Below are positions 1-6,537 of a DNA stretch of 24,734 bases, in pieces. This stretch comes from a virus. The stretch is taken from the IMG/VR virus record IMGVR_UViG_3300005613_003012, positions 1 to 24,734 of that record; one strand, 5' to 3'. The notes beneath the pieces were generated by a model. The model had not been told where the DNA came from, ran no database searches, and saw only the letters and a list, made by a program, of their open reading frames with translations. A program made the translations under genes and the position numbers. Numbering within the stretch: the first letter of the stretch is position 1; each line of letters starts with the position of its first letter.

Positions 1-1
1 C

Positions 2-61
2 GCCAGCCCGATGGAGAAACTCAACAAGGAGTACGACCTAAACAAACTATCCACAGACTGA
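2..61 (+). CDS. C-terminal end of an unknown protein (partial)
   Basis: An open frame enters from the left window edge and stops at TGA 59-61, giving 19 residues ending in NKLSTD. The next ORF starts four bases later, which is the usual tight packing here. Nothing can be said about function from this fragment. Confidence 0.5.
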   Translation, partial: ASPMEKLNKEYDLNKLSTD

Positions 62-65
62 GCTA

Positions 66-227
66 ATGCAATTTTTAGTTAGTTACAGAGACAAGCCTGA
101 TGACCGTACAACTACACGGCGCGAAACTATTGTTGAAGCTGACAATTTAAAGGAGGCACTTAACTCTTTCATCAACACAAACCCTTTCTCTCTCATTTAC
201 TTCATTAAGGAGATTACAAATGTCTGA
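66..227 (+). CDS. Small unknown phage protein, 53 aa
   Basis: The ORF starts at ATG 66, four bases after the preceding stop, and ends at TGA 225-227, overlapping the next start by 8 bases. It begins MQFLVSYRD and has a charged centre (residues 8-28) followed by a short amphipathic helix around NLKEALNSF. There is no signal peptide or membrane segment. The position inside a chain of overlapping small rightward genes supports it being real. Function is unknown; such ORFs are common in phage early regions. Confidence 0.6.
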   Translation: MQFLVSYRDKPDDRTTTRRETIVEADNLKEALNSFINTNPFSLIYFIKEITNV

Positions 228-405
228 CTGGGCTCACGAATACTATCGAGAATCTCGTGGTTACAACTGGCACGACATGATGGAGATGCGTAATCAACCA
301 CGCGATGTAATTACCGAAGTTCCTGACGTTTTCAAAGATAAGTTTGAGACAGTCGACGATTATGTCGAGTGGCTTGAGCAGAAACGTAAGGATTATTTCG
401 GCTAA
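220..405 (+). CDS. Small unknown phage protein, 61 aa
   Basis: It starts at ATG 220 within the end of the preceding gene; a GGAG at 209-212 lies about 7 bases upstream and can act as ribosome-binding site. The product is rich in Tyr, Trp and Asp (starts MSDWAHEYYRE, ends KRKDYFG) and ends in a helix, DDYVEWLEQKRKDYF. No family is recognised. Short aromatic- and acid-rich proteins of this kind often act as phage effectors on host enzymes, but that is only a general analogy. Confidence 0.65.
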   Translation: MSDWAHEYYRESRGYNWHDMMEMRNQPRDVITEVPDVFKDKFETVDDYVEWLEQKRKDYFG

Positions 406-427
406 CCTTAAACTTTCCCCTCTGACC

Positions 428-589
428 ATGAACTACAAACAACTCGCACTCCAGATCATCCAAATTCTTAACGACGAACAACGCGAACAAGAAGTTACAG
501 TCTTCGATAGTTATGAAGGCACACAACAACTTGTAAATGCTTTGATCGTCAACGACAAGGGTGAAGTCGAACTACTAACAAACGAATGA
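428..589 (+). CDS. Small unknown phage protein, 53 aa
   Basis: ATG 428 is preferred over an in-frame ATG at 344, because the longer form would overlap most of the preceding gene and add a basic, unstructured leader. The 53-residue product (starts MNYKQLALQI, ends LLTNE) looks like one helix followed by beta strands. The stop overlaps the next start as ATGA (586-589), indicating translational coupling to the secreted-protein gene. Function unknown. Confidence 0.6.
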   Translation: MNYKQLALQIIQILNDEQREQEVTVFDSYEGTQQLVNALIVNDKGEVELLTNE

Positions 590-837
590 AATTCTTTCCT
601 GTCATCATTTTCTCGCTTTTAATCGCCACACCGGCAAAAGCACAGGTCTGGGGTCGGTATTATGCCAACCCCATTTTTAATTTGATGGAAAATTATGTAG
701 TTGAAGAGATTGTGCAACAACGCAATCTCATACGTCGCAACTACGACTCAACAACATACGAAAACTATCAGATCTGTCAGGTCATCTCAGCTATCGGAGG
801 AGGGTCCGGCGAAACTTGCCAGGCTTTGCTCTATTGA
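586..837 (+). CDS. Predicted secreted small protein, 83 aa
   Basis: The product has a textbook signal peptide: MKFF, a hydrophobic core PVIIFSLLIATP, then a likely signal peptidase I site AKA|Q after residue 19. The mature part, about 64 residues, has many Tyr and Asn residues and two Cys near the end (ICQ and ETCQ), which could form a disulfide in the periplasm. Start and preceding stop overlap as ATGA. An exported protein in an early-looking phage cluster could act on the envelope, for example superinfection exclusion, but no family is recognised. Its TGA stop forms part of the -35 box of the next promoter. Confidence 0.65.
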   Translation: MKFFPVIIFSLLIATPAKAQVWGRYYANPIFNLMENYVVEEIVQQRNLIRRNYDSTTYENYQICQVISAIGGGSGETCQALLY

Positions 838-862
838 CAACCTTTGGCCGATCGCATACAAT
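834..862 (+). promoter_or_regulatory. Sigma-70 type promoter P1
   Basis: TTGACA (834-839), a 17-base spacer and TACAAT (857-862): a perfect -35, a -10 one base off consensus, and optimal spacing. It sits between two genes, with the -35 overlapping the TGA stop of the upstream gene. The start codon at 906 lies 43 bases below the -10, leaving a leader of roughly 35 bases with no clear Shine-Dalgarno sequence. The hexamers and spacing are the same as in P2 at 3587-3615. Confidence 0.8.
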
Positions 863-905
863 GCCAAGGTCAGCACGATCCTTTCTCACTGACACCAACA
901 ACACC

Positions 906-1115
906 ATGAACGCCAACAAATCAATCACTCTCACACTCACAGAAGAAGAGTTTCGTGACATGAGAGTAGCTCTTTCCGAGGCAGCCAGCTCGTGGTTTGA
1001 CCTCTATCAAGCTAAGGATTTCGACATCAATAGCGGTGAGCGACTGGTTTACGACGCCAGATCCAGACTCCGTGATAAATTCGCTGAGCTGTATAACAAA
1101 ACATTCCTTCCGTGA
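906..1115 (+). CDS. Unknown phage protein, 69 aa
   Basis: ATG 906 is chosen although the frame is open back to 816, because promoter P1 lies in that upstream stretch, so an earlier start would not be on the transcript. The product starts MNANKSITLTLTEEEF, a strand-then-helix pattern seen in small phage proteins, and continues with two helices containing many Ala, Arg and Asp residues. Its stop overlaps a GTG start (GTGA at 1112-1115), so the next gene is probably coupled. No family recognised. Confidence 0.65.
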   Translation: MNANKSITLTLTEEEFRDMRVALSEAASSWFDLYQAKDFDINSGERLVYDARSRLRDKFAELYNKTFLP

Positions 1116-1303
1116 CTGCGTTCATTCTCAAACGAACCGCAAACAACTTCCGCCCAGTCACTGTTGCTGAGTTTTCTTCTTACAAGGAAGCCGTCCGCGC
1201 TATCCCAGTGTTTCAAGAAGAAAGCCCAGAGGATTACTTCTACGTAAGACGCAAACCAACCCAAACTAAGCAATTCAAATGGCCTTCCACACTGTCCGCC
1301 TGA
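1112..1303 (+). CDS. Unknown small protein, 63 aa (GTG start)
   Basis: A GTG at 1112 overlaps the TGA of the preceding gene, the arrangement expected for translational reinitiation; no ATG is available near the start. The product begins with a beta-strand pattern (TAFILKRTANNFRPV) and then a helix, EFSSYKEAVRAIPVF, compatible with a small alpha/beta fold. It ends with a basic tail. Function unknown. Confidence 0.55.
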   Translation: MTAFILKRTANNFRPVTVAEFSSYKEAVRAIPVFQEESPEDYFYVRRKPTQTKQFKWPSTLSA

Positions 1304-1395
1304 GTAAGAACAAGTATGTTCGCTTCGATTCTTACTACAACACTGGTATTCGCATTTCTATTTTCAACCTTATCTCTTCTCTACTGAGGAAGTAA
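1279..1395 (+). CDS. Possible tiny protein, 38 aa
   Basis: This ORF runs from ATG 1279 to TAA 1393-1395, overlaps the previous gene by 25 bases and ends two bases before the next ATG. It fills what would otherwise be a gap in a run of contiguous genes, which is the main support. The product is basic and aromatic (MAFHTVRLSKNKYVRF...) with a hydrophobic C-terminal part, ISIFNLISSLL. No ribosome-binding site is evident and no family is known. Confidence 0.4.
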   Translation: MAFHTVRLSKNKYVRFDSYYNTGIRISIFNLISSLLRK

Positions 1396-1397
1396 TT

Positions 1398-1793
1398 ATG
1401 CGCGTCATCGAACAGAAAATGCTCGATGCTATTCAGTCGGGCAAGAATTTAAAACTAGCTAACACTCGCATCGAACACGTCGAACAAATTAACGGATTCA
1501 ACGACGATCACGTCGTAAAGCGAAGGATAAATGTTTATCTGCACGACAATCACGTTGCACAGATCACAGATAAAGAAGTCTGGGTCTCTCATTGTGGGTG
1601 GATCACTAAAACCACGGTCGCAAGGATTAACGTAGTCCTTCGCGAACTTACTAACTCAACCGCATTCATTTCTCACGGCAGATTTTTTATTCGAACCCCG
1701 CACAAACACGAGTTTATTAGTAACGCTTACCTACAACTGACTGACGACAAACAAGCCTCACTTACTCTCCCCCGAATCGAGGTAAAACAATGA
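1398..1793 (+). CDS. Unknown conserved-type phage protein, 131 aa
   Basis: The N-terminus MRVIEQKMLDAIQSGK, a central strand region (VYLHDNHVAQI), then WITKTTVARINVVLREL and a C-terminal FFI-type strand followed by a short tail match a pattern I associate with a small uncharacterised protein frequent in environmental phages (initial EQ...A...GK, then a strand with LHGN, then a W-x-T-x-TT-x-x-R-x-N helix). That resemblance is from memory and needs a profile search. An AGGAAG at 1387-1392 is about 5 bases before the ATG and is a good ribosome-binding site. The stop overlaps the next start (ATGA). No enzymatic motif is visible. Confidence 0.75.
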   Translation: MRVIEQKMLDAIQSGKNLKLANTRIEHVEQINGFNDDHVVKRRINVYLHDNHVAQITDKEVWVSHCGWITKTTVARINVVLRELTNSTAFISHGRFFIRTPHKHEFISNAYLQLTDDKQASLTLPRIEVKQ

Positions 1794-1993
1794 GTTGCAC
1801 CGCTGAAATCTACAGTGAAGCCATCCTATTTATGCTCGATAGCATGGCGCCGCATGAAAAAGTCCAGCTCAAAGACGACATTCGCTTCAAGCTGGACAGA
1901 GCTTATGAACTTCAGCCTTCAACAATGCAGGGACTAAAAGTTCTCTTGCAGCTAATGAAAGTCAGCGATTTGTCGCGACAACTTGAAGATTAG
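1790..1993 (+). CDS. Unknown helical small protein, 67 aa
   Basis: It is coupled to the preceding gene through an ATGA overlap at 1790-1793. The product appears all-helical, with a hydrophobic segment AILFMLDSM and a Leu/Lys-rich C-terminal helix LKVLLQLMKVSDLSRQL. It is the last gene before a 210-base spacer with a weak hairpin, so it may end the small-gene operon. Function not recognised. Confidence 0.6.
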   Translation: MSCTAEIYSEAILFMLDSMAPHEKVQLKDDIRFKLDRAYELQPSTMQGLKVLLQLMKVSDLSRQLED

Positions 1994-2203
1994 CGGGCTT
2001 GTATTGAACACCACGGTAAGTGAGCAGGACGGTGTCCTTTTCATTCATACGGCGCTCATGAGAATCTTGAGCTGCGCTACGCTGGGTTTTCTGGCGTTGC
2101 GATGTTAAATAGGTGAGCAGTGTGTTGTCCATGAGTTAATCTTGTAACTATTGATACTGTAAGACTTCTACCATCCCTCTGTAGTTCACCCTGTTACAAA
2201 CAA
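1994..2203 (+). other. Intergenic region with direct repeat and weak hairpin
   Basis: No convincing gene is seen in these 210 bases. A 5-bp hairpin AGGAC-GGT-GTCCT followed by a four-T run (2026-2041) could be a weak terminator. An imperfect 18-base direct repeat beginning GTGAGCAG and ending TGTCC occurs at 2020-2037 and 2113-2130 (14 of 18 bases equal); the first copy overlaps the hairpin. I could not find a well-spaced promoter for the following gene; TTGATA at 2149-2154 has no good -10 partner. Confidence 0.35.
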
Positions 2204-2485
2204 ATGACTAACTTCAAGTTCAAAGTCGGAGATCGTGTGGCAGAACGTCCACGGTTGAATTACAACATTTCAAAATCTCCACGCGGGAGAGAGTTGTATC
2301 AACAAAACAACAAGCAAAGGTACGGAACGGTCGTAGATCAATTTATCCGCAAAGATGGTAGAGGTGCCAATCAGAAAATTATCAAAGTTATTTGGGACGG
2401 TAAGCAGTCTCCAAGTGATCACCAGCAGATGAGATTGTGTTTTGTCAACGAGTTAGACGCACTAACTGACAAGTTCTTGCTGTGA
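2204..2485 (+). CDS. Small SH3/KOW-like protein, 93 aa
   Basis: The product opens with FKFKVGDRVAERP and later has YGTVVDQFI and IIKVIWDGK. That is the typical rhythm of a small beta-barrel (SH3/KOW-like) domain: 'VGDRV', then 'GTVV', then 'V-x-W-D'. Such domains bind nucleic acid or proteins. The middle segment, residues 20-40, is basic and could contact nucleic acid. The gene follows a 210-base spacer and is followed four bases later by a 52-residue ORF. The fold is inferred from pattern only; the specific role is unknown. Confidence 0.65.
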   Translation: MTNFKFKVGDRVAERPRLNYNISKSPRGRELYQQNNKQRYGTVVDQFIRKDGRGANQKIIKVIWDGKQSPSDHQQMRLCFVNELDALTDKFLL

Positions 2486-2489
2486 GCAA

Positions 2490-2648
2490 ATGTCTTTTAA
2501 AGCTTTACCTGAAGAATTCAAGCCTACGAAGGGTGACTTCTTTCAGGACAAGAAAACGCATGACCTTTATGTTTACGACGGTAACGAATGGCTATTAGTC
2601 TCAGTCGAATCCTTGCAACTTTTGCCCAAGAAAGATTTAGAGAAGTAA
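2490..2648 (+). CDS. Unknown small protein, 52 aa
   Basis: The ORF from ATG 2490 to TAA 2646-2648 begins four bases after the preceding stop and overlaps the next gene by 61 bases. The product (starts MSFKALPEEFKP) contains DLYVYDGNEWLLVS, a short beta-hairpin-like pattern often seen in phage structural or tail-accessory proteins ('Y-V-Y-D-G-x-x-W'). That resemblance is weak. The long overlap means either the next gene starts later or both are read in different frames. Confidence 0.5.
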   Translation: MSFKALPEEFKPTKGDFFQDKKTHDLYVYDGNEWLLVSVESLQLLPKKDLEK

Positions 2649-2887
2649 CTGTCTACACTCTTGTGGTCTTCTCAGTCATAGCTGAAGAGCATCCTCATGG
2701 TGTGCCACAGTCGCAGCTAGGTAAATTTCCTGCTTTACTTGACGGCTCAAAATCATCCTTGGCGCGTCACTGTCGGTTACTCGAATCGCTTGGTTTGATT
2801 AGTCGCACCACTATGAAAGATGACCGTAGACAGTTCAATTTATTTCTTACTGAACAAGGTCAAACTCTGTGGGAACAGTTAAAGTGA
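2588..2887 (+). CDS. MarR-like winged-helix protein, 99 aa
   Basis: The pattern fits a compact MarR-type winged helix: helix 1 with EVTVYTLVVFSVIAE, then a recognition-helix region SKSSLARHCRLLESLGLISR (residues 54-73), then a wing ending in the diagnostic FLTEQGQTLWEQL near the C-terminus. At 99 residues it is shorter than cellular MarR proteins (about 140), lacking most dimerisation helices, as usual in phage versions. ATG 2588 lies inside the preceding ORF; no later in-frame ATG would keep helix 1. Likely a DNA-binding regulator of phage transcription; its target is unknown. Confidence 0.75.
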   Translation: MAISLSRILATFAQERFREVTVYTLVVFSVIAEEHPHGVPQSQLGKFPALLDGSKSSLARHCRLLESLGLISRTTMKDDRRQFNLFLTEQGQTLWEQLK

Positions 2888-2914
2888 TCACGAATTGCGT
2901 CCACGTCGGTAAAG

Positions 2915-3436
2915 ATGATTCTTCCGGATTACGAGATTGCGCGGCTGTGTAAAGAACAAAACATGATCACGCCGTTTAACCCCGATCTGGTCAATCCGGC
3001 ATCTTTAGACGTTCGACTCGGTGAAACTATTCTTATAGAGCAAGAGAAATCAAGAGCACTGAGATCGTACTCACTTTGTAATTACACAAAAGACACCCCT
3101 TTCTTGCTTATGCCTGGTGAATTTATCTTGGCTGAAACGAAAGAAATATTTAACATGCCGGAGGATGTAGCAGCACATTTCGCTCTCAAATCTTCTTGCG
3201 CTCGCGCTGGATTCGAACATCTTCTTGCTGGTTTTATCGATCCCGGTTTCAACAATTCGGTTTTAACTTTGGAGATCAAGAACGCTAGGAATTTTCATGC
3301 AGTACCTATGTGGCCTGGCATGAGGATCGGGCAAATTATTTTTCACAGAATGGCTTCAGAACCATCAGTTACCTACAAAATTACGGGTCGCTACAACAAT
3401 GATCACCAAGTCTCGCAGTGCAAAGGGCTCATGTGA
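2915..3436 (+). CDS. dcd: dCTP deaminase / dUTPase-like protein
   Basis: Dcd converts dCTP to dUTP (bifunctional relatives continue to dUMP), supplying precursor for thymidylate synthesis. Recognisable blocks are NPASLDVRLG (residues 27-36), SSCARAGF (93-100), GFIDPGFNNSVLTLEIKN (106-123) and PGMRIGQIIF (134-143). In the family the catalytic glutamate is in the L-T-L-E motif, here E120, with Ser94 and Arg97 at the substrate site; all are present. Length is 173 residues against about 190 for the E. coli enzyme. It complements thyX at 20902-21612, which uses dUMP. The sequence cannot separate mono- from bifunctional forms. A promoter of its own was not found; it probably shares the transcript of the MarR-like gene. 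Confidence 0.93.
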   Translation: MILPDYEIARLCKEQNMITPFNPDLVNPASLDVRLGETILIEQEKSRALRSYSLCNYTKDTPFLLMPGEFILAETKEIFNMPEDVAAHFALKSSCARAGFEHLLAGFIDPGFNNSVLTLEIKNARNFHAVPMWPGMRIGQIIFHRMASEPSVTYKITGRYNNDHQVSQCKGLM

Positions 3437-3586
3437 GTCTTTTGTGTCTACTCTGAAATTTAGTTAACTAAGTATTAAAAACGACAATTACTGCAAAAAG
3501 TTGTTTACTTAATTAAAGTTTTTAAATTATGTTTTTCTACTTAAACTACTCTTTTAACTTACAGGAAGGTATCTTAGGCTACATGG
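3437..3586 (+). other. AT-rich intergenic spacer with palindromes
   Basis: This 150-base gap is visibly more AT-rich than the flanking genes. It holds a perfect 12-base palindrome, TTAGTTAACTAA (3460-3471), and a second AT-palindromic core, TTAATTAA (around 3510), between runs of A and T. No ORF fits. It ends at promoter P2. It could be an operator region, an easily melted replication origin, or simply leader sequence; the sequence alone does not decide. Confidence 0.4.
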
Positions 3587-3615
3587 TTGACAGCAGTTGA
3601 ACTGTGAGCTACAAT
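3587..3615 (+). promoter_or_regulatory. Sigma-70 type promoter P2 with dyad in spacer
   Basis: TTGACA (3587-3592), 17-base spacer, TACAAT (3610-3615): same boxes and spacing as P1. The spacer contains an 11-base dyad, CAGTT-G-AACTG (3594-3604), well placed for a repressor or activator. It lies directly upstream of the operon carrying the RavA/ViaA-like genes; the first start codon (3657) is 41 bases below the -10. Confidence 0.8.
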
Positions 3616-3656
3616 CTACTGTGTGCTCAACAGCACTTAATACAACCCACAAGAAC

Positions 3657-4073
3657 ATGAAACTGAACCAACTGATCAAACAAGCGCGTGAGTCGGCTCT
3701 ACTCTGGGACGACTGCGACAAAGCCCTTAACGAAGTCAACGACGCTTTCGGCGCATCTTATGAAGCGGCTCGAGACAAACTAAACAGCTCCCTGACGGTG
3801 GCTGATCAAAACGGTTTTGAAATGTCTCAGCTTCAAGGCGACGACTCAGCCTTTCGATTTCCAGATCTCGGAACCTTAGTCGTTGTTCGCGTTAGTAAAC
3901 TGCCAACACCTCACAAATCTCTTGAGACTATAGAGATGAAAATCGAACGACTTGAGCGTGAACTTAAGTTGGCTAAAACCGAGCGTAAGCATTTAATCGA
4001 AAGACTAAAGATTAATGCTCACGAATTTGTCACCGAAAAAGTAACTACAGCTTTCAAGAGGATCACCAAATGA
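3657..4073 (+). CDS. Unknown coiled-coil protein, 138 aa
   Basis: ATG 3657 is chosen over an in-frame ATG at 3597, because 3597 lies inside promoter P2. The N-terminal half (residues 1-85) mixes helices with a short strand segment (TLVVVRVSKL). Residues 89-120 form a clear heptad-like coiled coil (ETIEMKIERLERELKLAKTE...). It is the first gene of the P2 operon and overlaps the next by an ATGA. Co-transcription with the AAA+ ATPase and VWA genes suggests it belongs to that system, perhaps as an assembly or substrate factor. No family recognised. Confidence 0.7.
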   Translation: MKLNQLIKQARESALLWDDCDKALNEVNDAFGASYEAARDKLNSSLTVADQNGFEMSQLQGDDSAFRFPDLGTLVVVRVSKLPTPHKSLETIEMKIERLERELKLAKTERKHLIERLKINAHEFVTEKVTTAFKRITK

Positions 4074-5275
4074 CTCAACCCGAAGTTTTCATTCTTCATT
4101 GCTCTGTGTCTGCTTCAGTCAGACAGAGTATTCAGATTGCTTTCGAAGATTACAAACTACCTGAGGATGTAATCGATACGCTAAAGAAAGCTAACTCAAT
4201 CTCCATTCGTCCTAATTTATCTAGCGCTCTTAAAGGATGCCTAGATGAACTGAGGCTAATGCAACGTTATCTTTACGATCGTTGCACCATACATCACGGG
4301 GACATTCATTTCTTGCATCCTGACTATTTTCACGATGCAATGGAGCGAATAGAAGAGATTAAAAACCACGCTGTTACTTGTAACTCCAAACTCAAGCAGG
4401 AGTGGCGTCAAGAGTTCGACAAATGGAACTCGATGATTGACAACGTCTTCAGCCCTTTGTTCCCAGATAAGAATCAACTTGCTTTAGTTCGGGAAGCTTA
4501 TCTAAAGATGTTTCCGACAGCAGCAGAATTTGCAGCACCGATTAGTGTTCATGTTGTAGGTCCTTATCCTGCTTCTTTAGAGCGCGTAGAAGACCCTTCG
4601 GAAATCTCAGATTTCATAAAGAATGCAGCAGCGATTAACACTGAAGAAGTTCTAGAGGCTGCGCGGCACGGTGCTCTCGATGCCAGCATGGGTAAGATTG
4701 CAGAGTTGTTAGATGATCTAGATGCTAGATCTGCTAACAAGGTGGGAGAACGTGTCCTTAGTAACAACCCTAAGAAGCGTGGTAGTTGGCAAATTGCGGC
4801 ATCTGATCTAATCCTCTCAGCTACACATAACCCCGCTCTTAAACCGATAAGTAATCTTGTTGAAGAACTTATCAAAACTGGTGAACGTATGCGGGACGAA
4901 CCTAAAGGTCCAGCAAGAATCCAAGCCTTCAAACGTTATTCAGATTTGCGTGACGAGATTCGTGAGGAGGCTAAGCTCATCACCACAGCAAAGGACAGCT
5001 CGAAGGGATTTGAAGCTCTTCAAATGTCTCTGAGTCTTTCAAATAAGTATCAAGATCTTCTACAAAATGTAAGCACATGCGATTCCCTGGATGAACTTGA
5101 GCAACTTGAATCTGAGATTGAAACACAAACAAGTGTTTACAAACACAGAGCTAAACATCTTCAACAAGTGTTTGCTAAAGCTAAAGAAACAATGGTTGCT
5201 CGCGCCAACCTTTCAGCAGTTGCTGAAGAGCTTGCAACGAAAGAAATTAAATCAGAAGGTGATTGCGACTTCTGA
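4070..5275 (+). CDS. Unknown 401-aa helical protein of the RavA/ViaA-like operon
   Basis: This large, mostly helical, acidic protein starts MTQPEVFILH and is coupled to the previous gene by ATGA. No enzyme motif is visible. Residues 120-180 hold a Trp- and Phe-rich segment, and the C-terminal third (about 320-390) has long amphipathic helices with Leu/Glu repeats. Its place directly upstream of a MoxR ATPase and a VWA protein recalls phage and plasmid operons in which a protein of the DUF3150 type accompanies that pair; I offer this family only as a candidate. The helical build would suit a substrate adaptor or structural subunit of the ATPase complex. Confidence 0.75.
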   Translation: MTQPEVFILHCSVSASVRQSIQIAFEDYKLPEDVIDTLKKANSISIRPNLSSALKGCLDELRLMQRYLYDRCTIHHGDIHFLHPDYFHDAMERIEEIKNHAVTCNSKLKQEWRQEFDKWNSMIDNVFSPLFPDKNQLALVREAYLKMFPTAAEFAAPISVHVVGPYPASLERVEDPSEISDFIKNAAAINTEEVLEAARHGALDASMGKIAELLDDLDARSANKVGERVLSNNPKKRGSWQIAASDLILSATHNPALKPISNLVEELIKTGERMRDEPKGPARIQAFKRYSDLRDEIREEAKLITTAKDSSKGFEALQMSLSLSNKYQDLLQNVSTCDSLDELEQLESEIETQTSVYKHRAKHLQQVFAKAKETMVARANLSAVAEELATKEIKSEGDCDF

Positions 5276-5282
5276 GTATTTT

Positions 5283-5334
5283 GTTGATTATTACGATTCT
5301 TTTTAACCGTTGATTATTACGATTCTTTTTAACC
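5283..5334 (+). repeat. Exact 26-bp tandem duplication before the RavA-like start
   Basis: Two identical 26-base units (5283-5308 and 5309-5334), each starting GTTGATTATTACG and ending TTTTTAACC, sit head to tail. The second copy ends exactly where the ATG (5335) of the AAA+ gene begins. Together with seven other bases they make up the whole intergenic gap. There is no Shine-Dalgarno sequence in the unit. It looks like a slippage duplication that is either recent or selected. Confidence 0.95.
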
Positions 5335-6537
5335 ATGGACAACCAACTCTCAATCATGAACCACGAACTCTTCGCTAACTTTCAAAACTTTCGAGCAAGC
5401 ATCAACTCTGCTTTTCTTGAGCGGTCTGATGTAATCGATGGCGTTCTTGCATCGATGCTTACGAAACAGAATTGTTTTCTGTTCGGAGCACCAGGCACAG
5501 GTAAGTCCGAACTTGTACGAGCTGCTGCAAATGGTTTCAGCGGTTCTAAATTCTTTAACTATTTGTTATCTCCCACGACTGATCCTTCTGAACTCTACGG
5601 CCCAGTTGCCGTCTCTAAACTTCTGGAAGATGAGTACACACGAGACGTTAAAGGTTATTTGCCTGACGCAAACGTAGCTTTCTTGGATGAATTGTTTCGT
5701 GGTAGTTCTGCGGTACTTAACTCACTTCTTCAACTGCTTAACGAACGCACGTTTAATAATGGTCGGGATCTTATCAAAACTGATATTCAATCTATTGTCG
5801 CTGCAACTAACAGCTTCCCTACTGAAGAATCCTTGCAAGCTTTTTGCGATCGATTCCTATTCCGACCAACTGTGGAAGGTTTGAAAAAACCTACAAGCAA
5901 ACGAAAGCTTTACGGCTGGGTTATTAACAACGATCGTCCTGCTGTAAAAAGCGAGCTGACGATTGACAATCTTACTGAGCTACAAAAAATTACTACAAAC
6001 GTAGAAGTTAGCGATAACTTTCTCGATGTATTTAGCGAGACGATGGACATTCTTGAGTCTCGTGGTCTAAGTATTTCTGATCGTCGTCGCGTTCAAATCC
6101 TTAAATTTCTTAGAGGTTGGGCTGTTGTTCAGGGCGAAGATACTGTACACCCAGAGTATCTCCACTCAACACTACATCACATTGTTTACCAAACACCTGA
6201 AGATATTACGACGATCAAAGAAGTTGTAGATCAGTGTGTGCCCACAGCGGAGAAGTTCTTCCGTTCAGTACAGAAGGCTTCGAACGGAGTAATGAGTGAG
6301 TTTAATTCGTATCGATCTAAACACATGGATTCTCTCTCAGATGTAAACGCTCATGTAGCGAAGCTTAAAGAGCTGCATAATGATATGAGAGCTATTGCTG
6401 AAAGAGCAGAACGTGCTCTAGATGATGGAAACATGAAGCTGACAGCAGCAATGCGACTAAAAGCAACTAAAGTTTGCCAAGAAGTGAATCATAATCTTGA
6501 TCAAATTTCTGAAAACATTTCTCGTTATTCCAAATGA
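5335..6537 (+). CDS. RavA-like MoxR-family AAA+ ATPase, 400 aa
   Basis: MoxR AAA+ proteins are hexameric ATPases that remodel or activate partner proteins, usually with a VWA-domain partner. Visible motifs: Walker A GAPGTGKS (51-58), Walker B VAFLDE (114-119), sensor 1 AATNS (156-160), and a following DRF (172-174) suited to the arginine-finger region. The stretch PSELYGPVAV (84-93), KGYLPDANVAFLDEL and LNSLLQLLNERTFNNG (128-143) matches the RavA branch better than CobS or magnesium-chelatase I types. The C-terminal 200 residues are helical, with a coiled coil at about 330-395. ATG 5335 directly follows a tandem repeat; an ATG at 5356 is an alternative start. The stop overlaps the VWA gene start (ATGA). 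Confidence 0.9.
   Translation: MDNQLSIMNHELFANFQNFRASINSAFLERSDVIDGVLASMLTKQNCFLFGAPGTGKSELVRAAANGFSGSKFFNYLLSPTTDPSELYGPVAVSKLLEDEYTRDVKGYLPDANVAFLDELFRGSSAVLNSLLQLLNERTFNNGRDLIKTDIQSIVAATNSFPTEESLQAFCDRFLFRPTVEGLKKPTSKRKLYGWVINNDRPAVKSELTIDNLTELQKITTNVEVSDNFLDVFSETMDILESRGLSISDRRRVQILKFLRGWAVVQGEDTVHPEYLHSTLHHIVYQTPEDITTIKEVVDQCVPTAEKFFRSVQKASNGVMSEFNSYRSKHMDSLSDVNAHVAKLKELHNDMRAIAERAERALDDGNMKLTAAMRLKATKVCQEVNHNLDQISENISRYSK

Noticed and set aside
2057-2107. 16-codon ORF with a hydrophobic, signal-like sequence
   Set aside because: Too short, no ribosome-binding site, and nothing downstream to support it.
1994-2203. tRNA or other structured RNA gene in the gap
   Set aside because: No T-loop-like sequence, acceptor pairing or cloverleaf could be found.
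4564-4932. Minus-strand ORF of 122 codons
   Set aside because: It is fully inside the 401-aa gene on the other strand; its product is Ser/Arg/Leu-rich as expected from reading the complement of a real gene.
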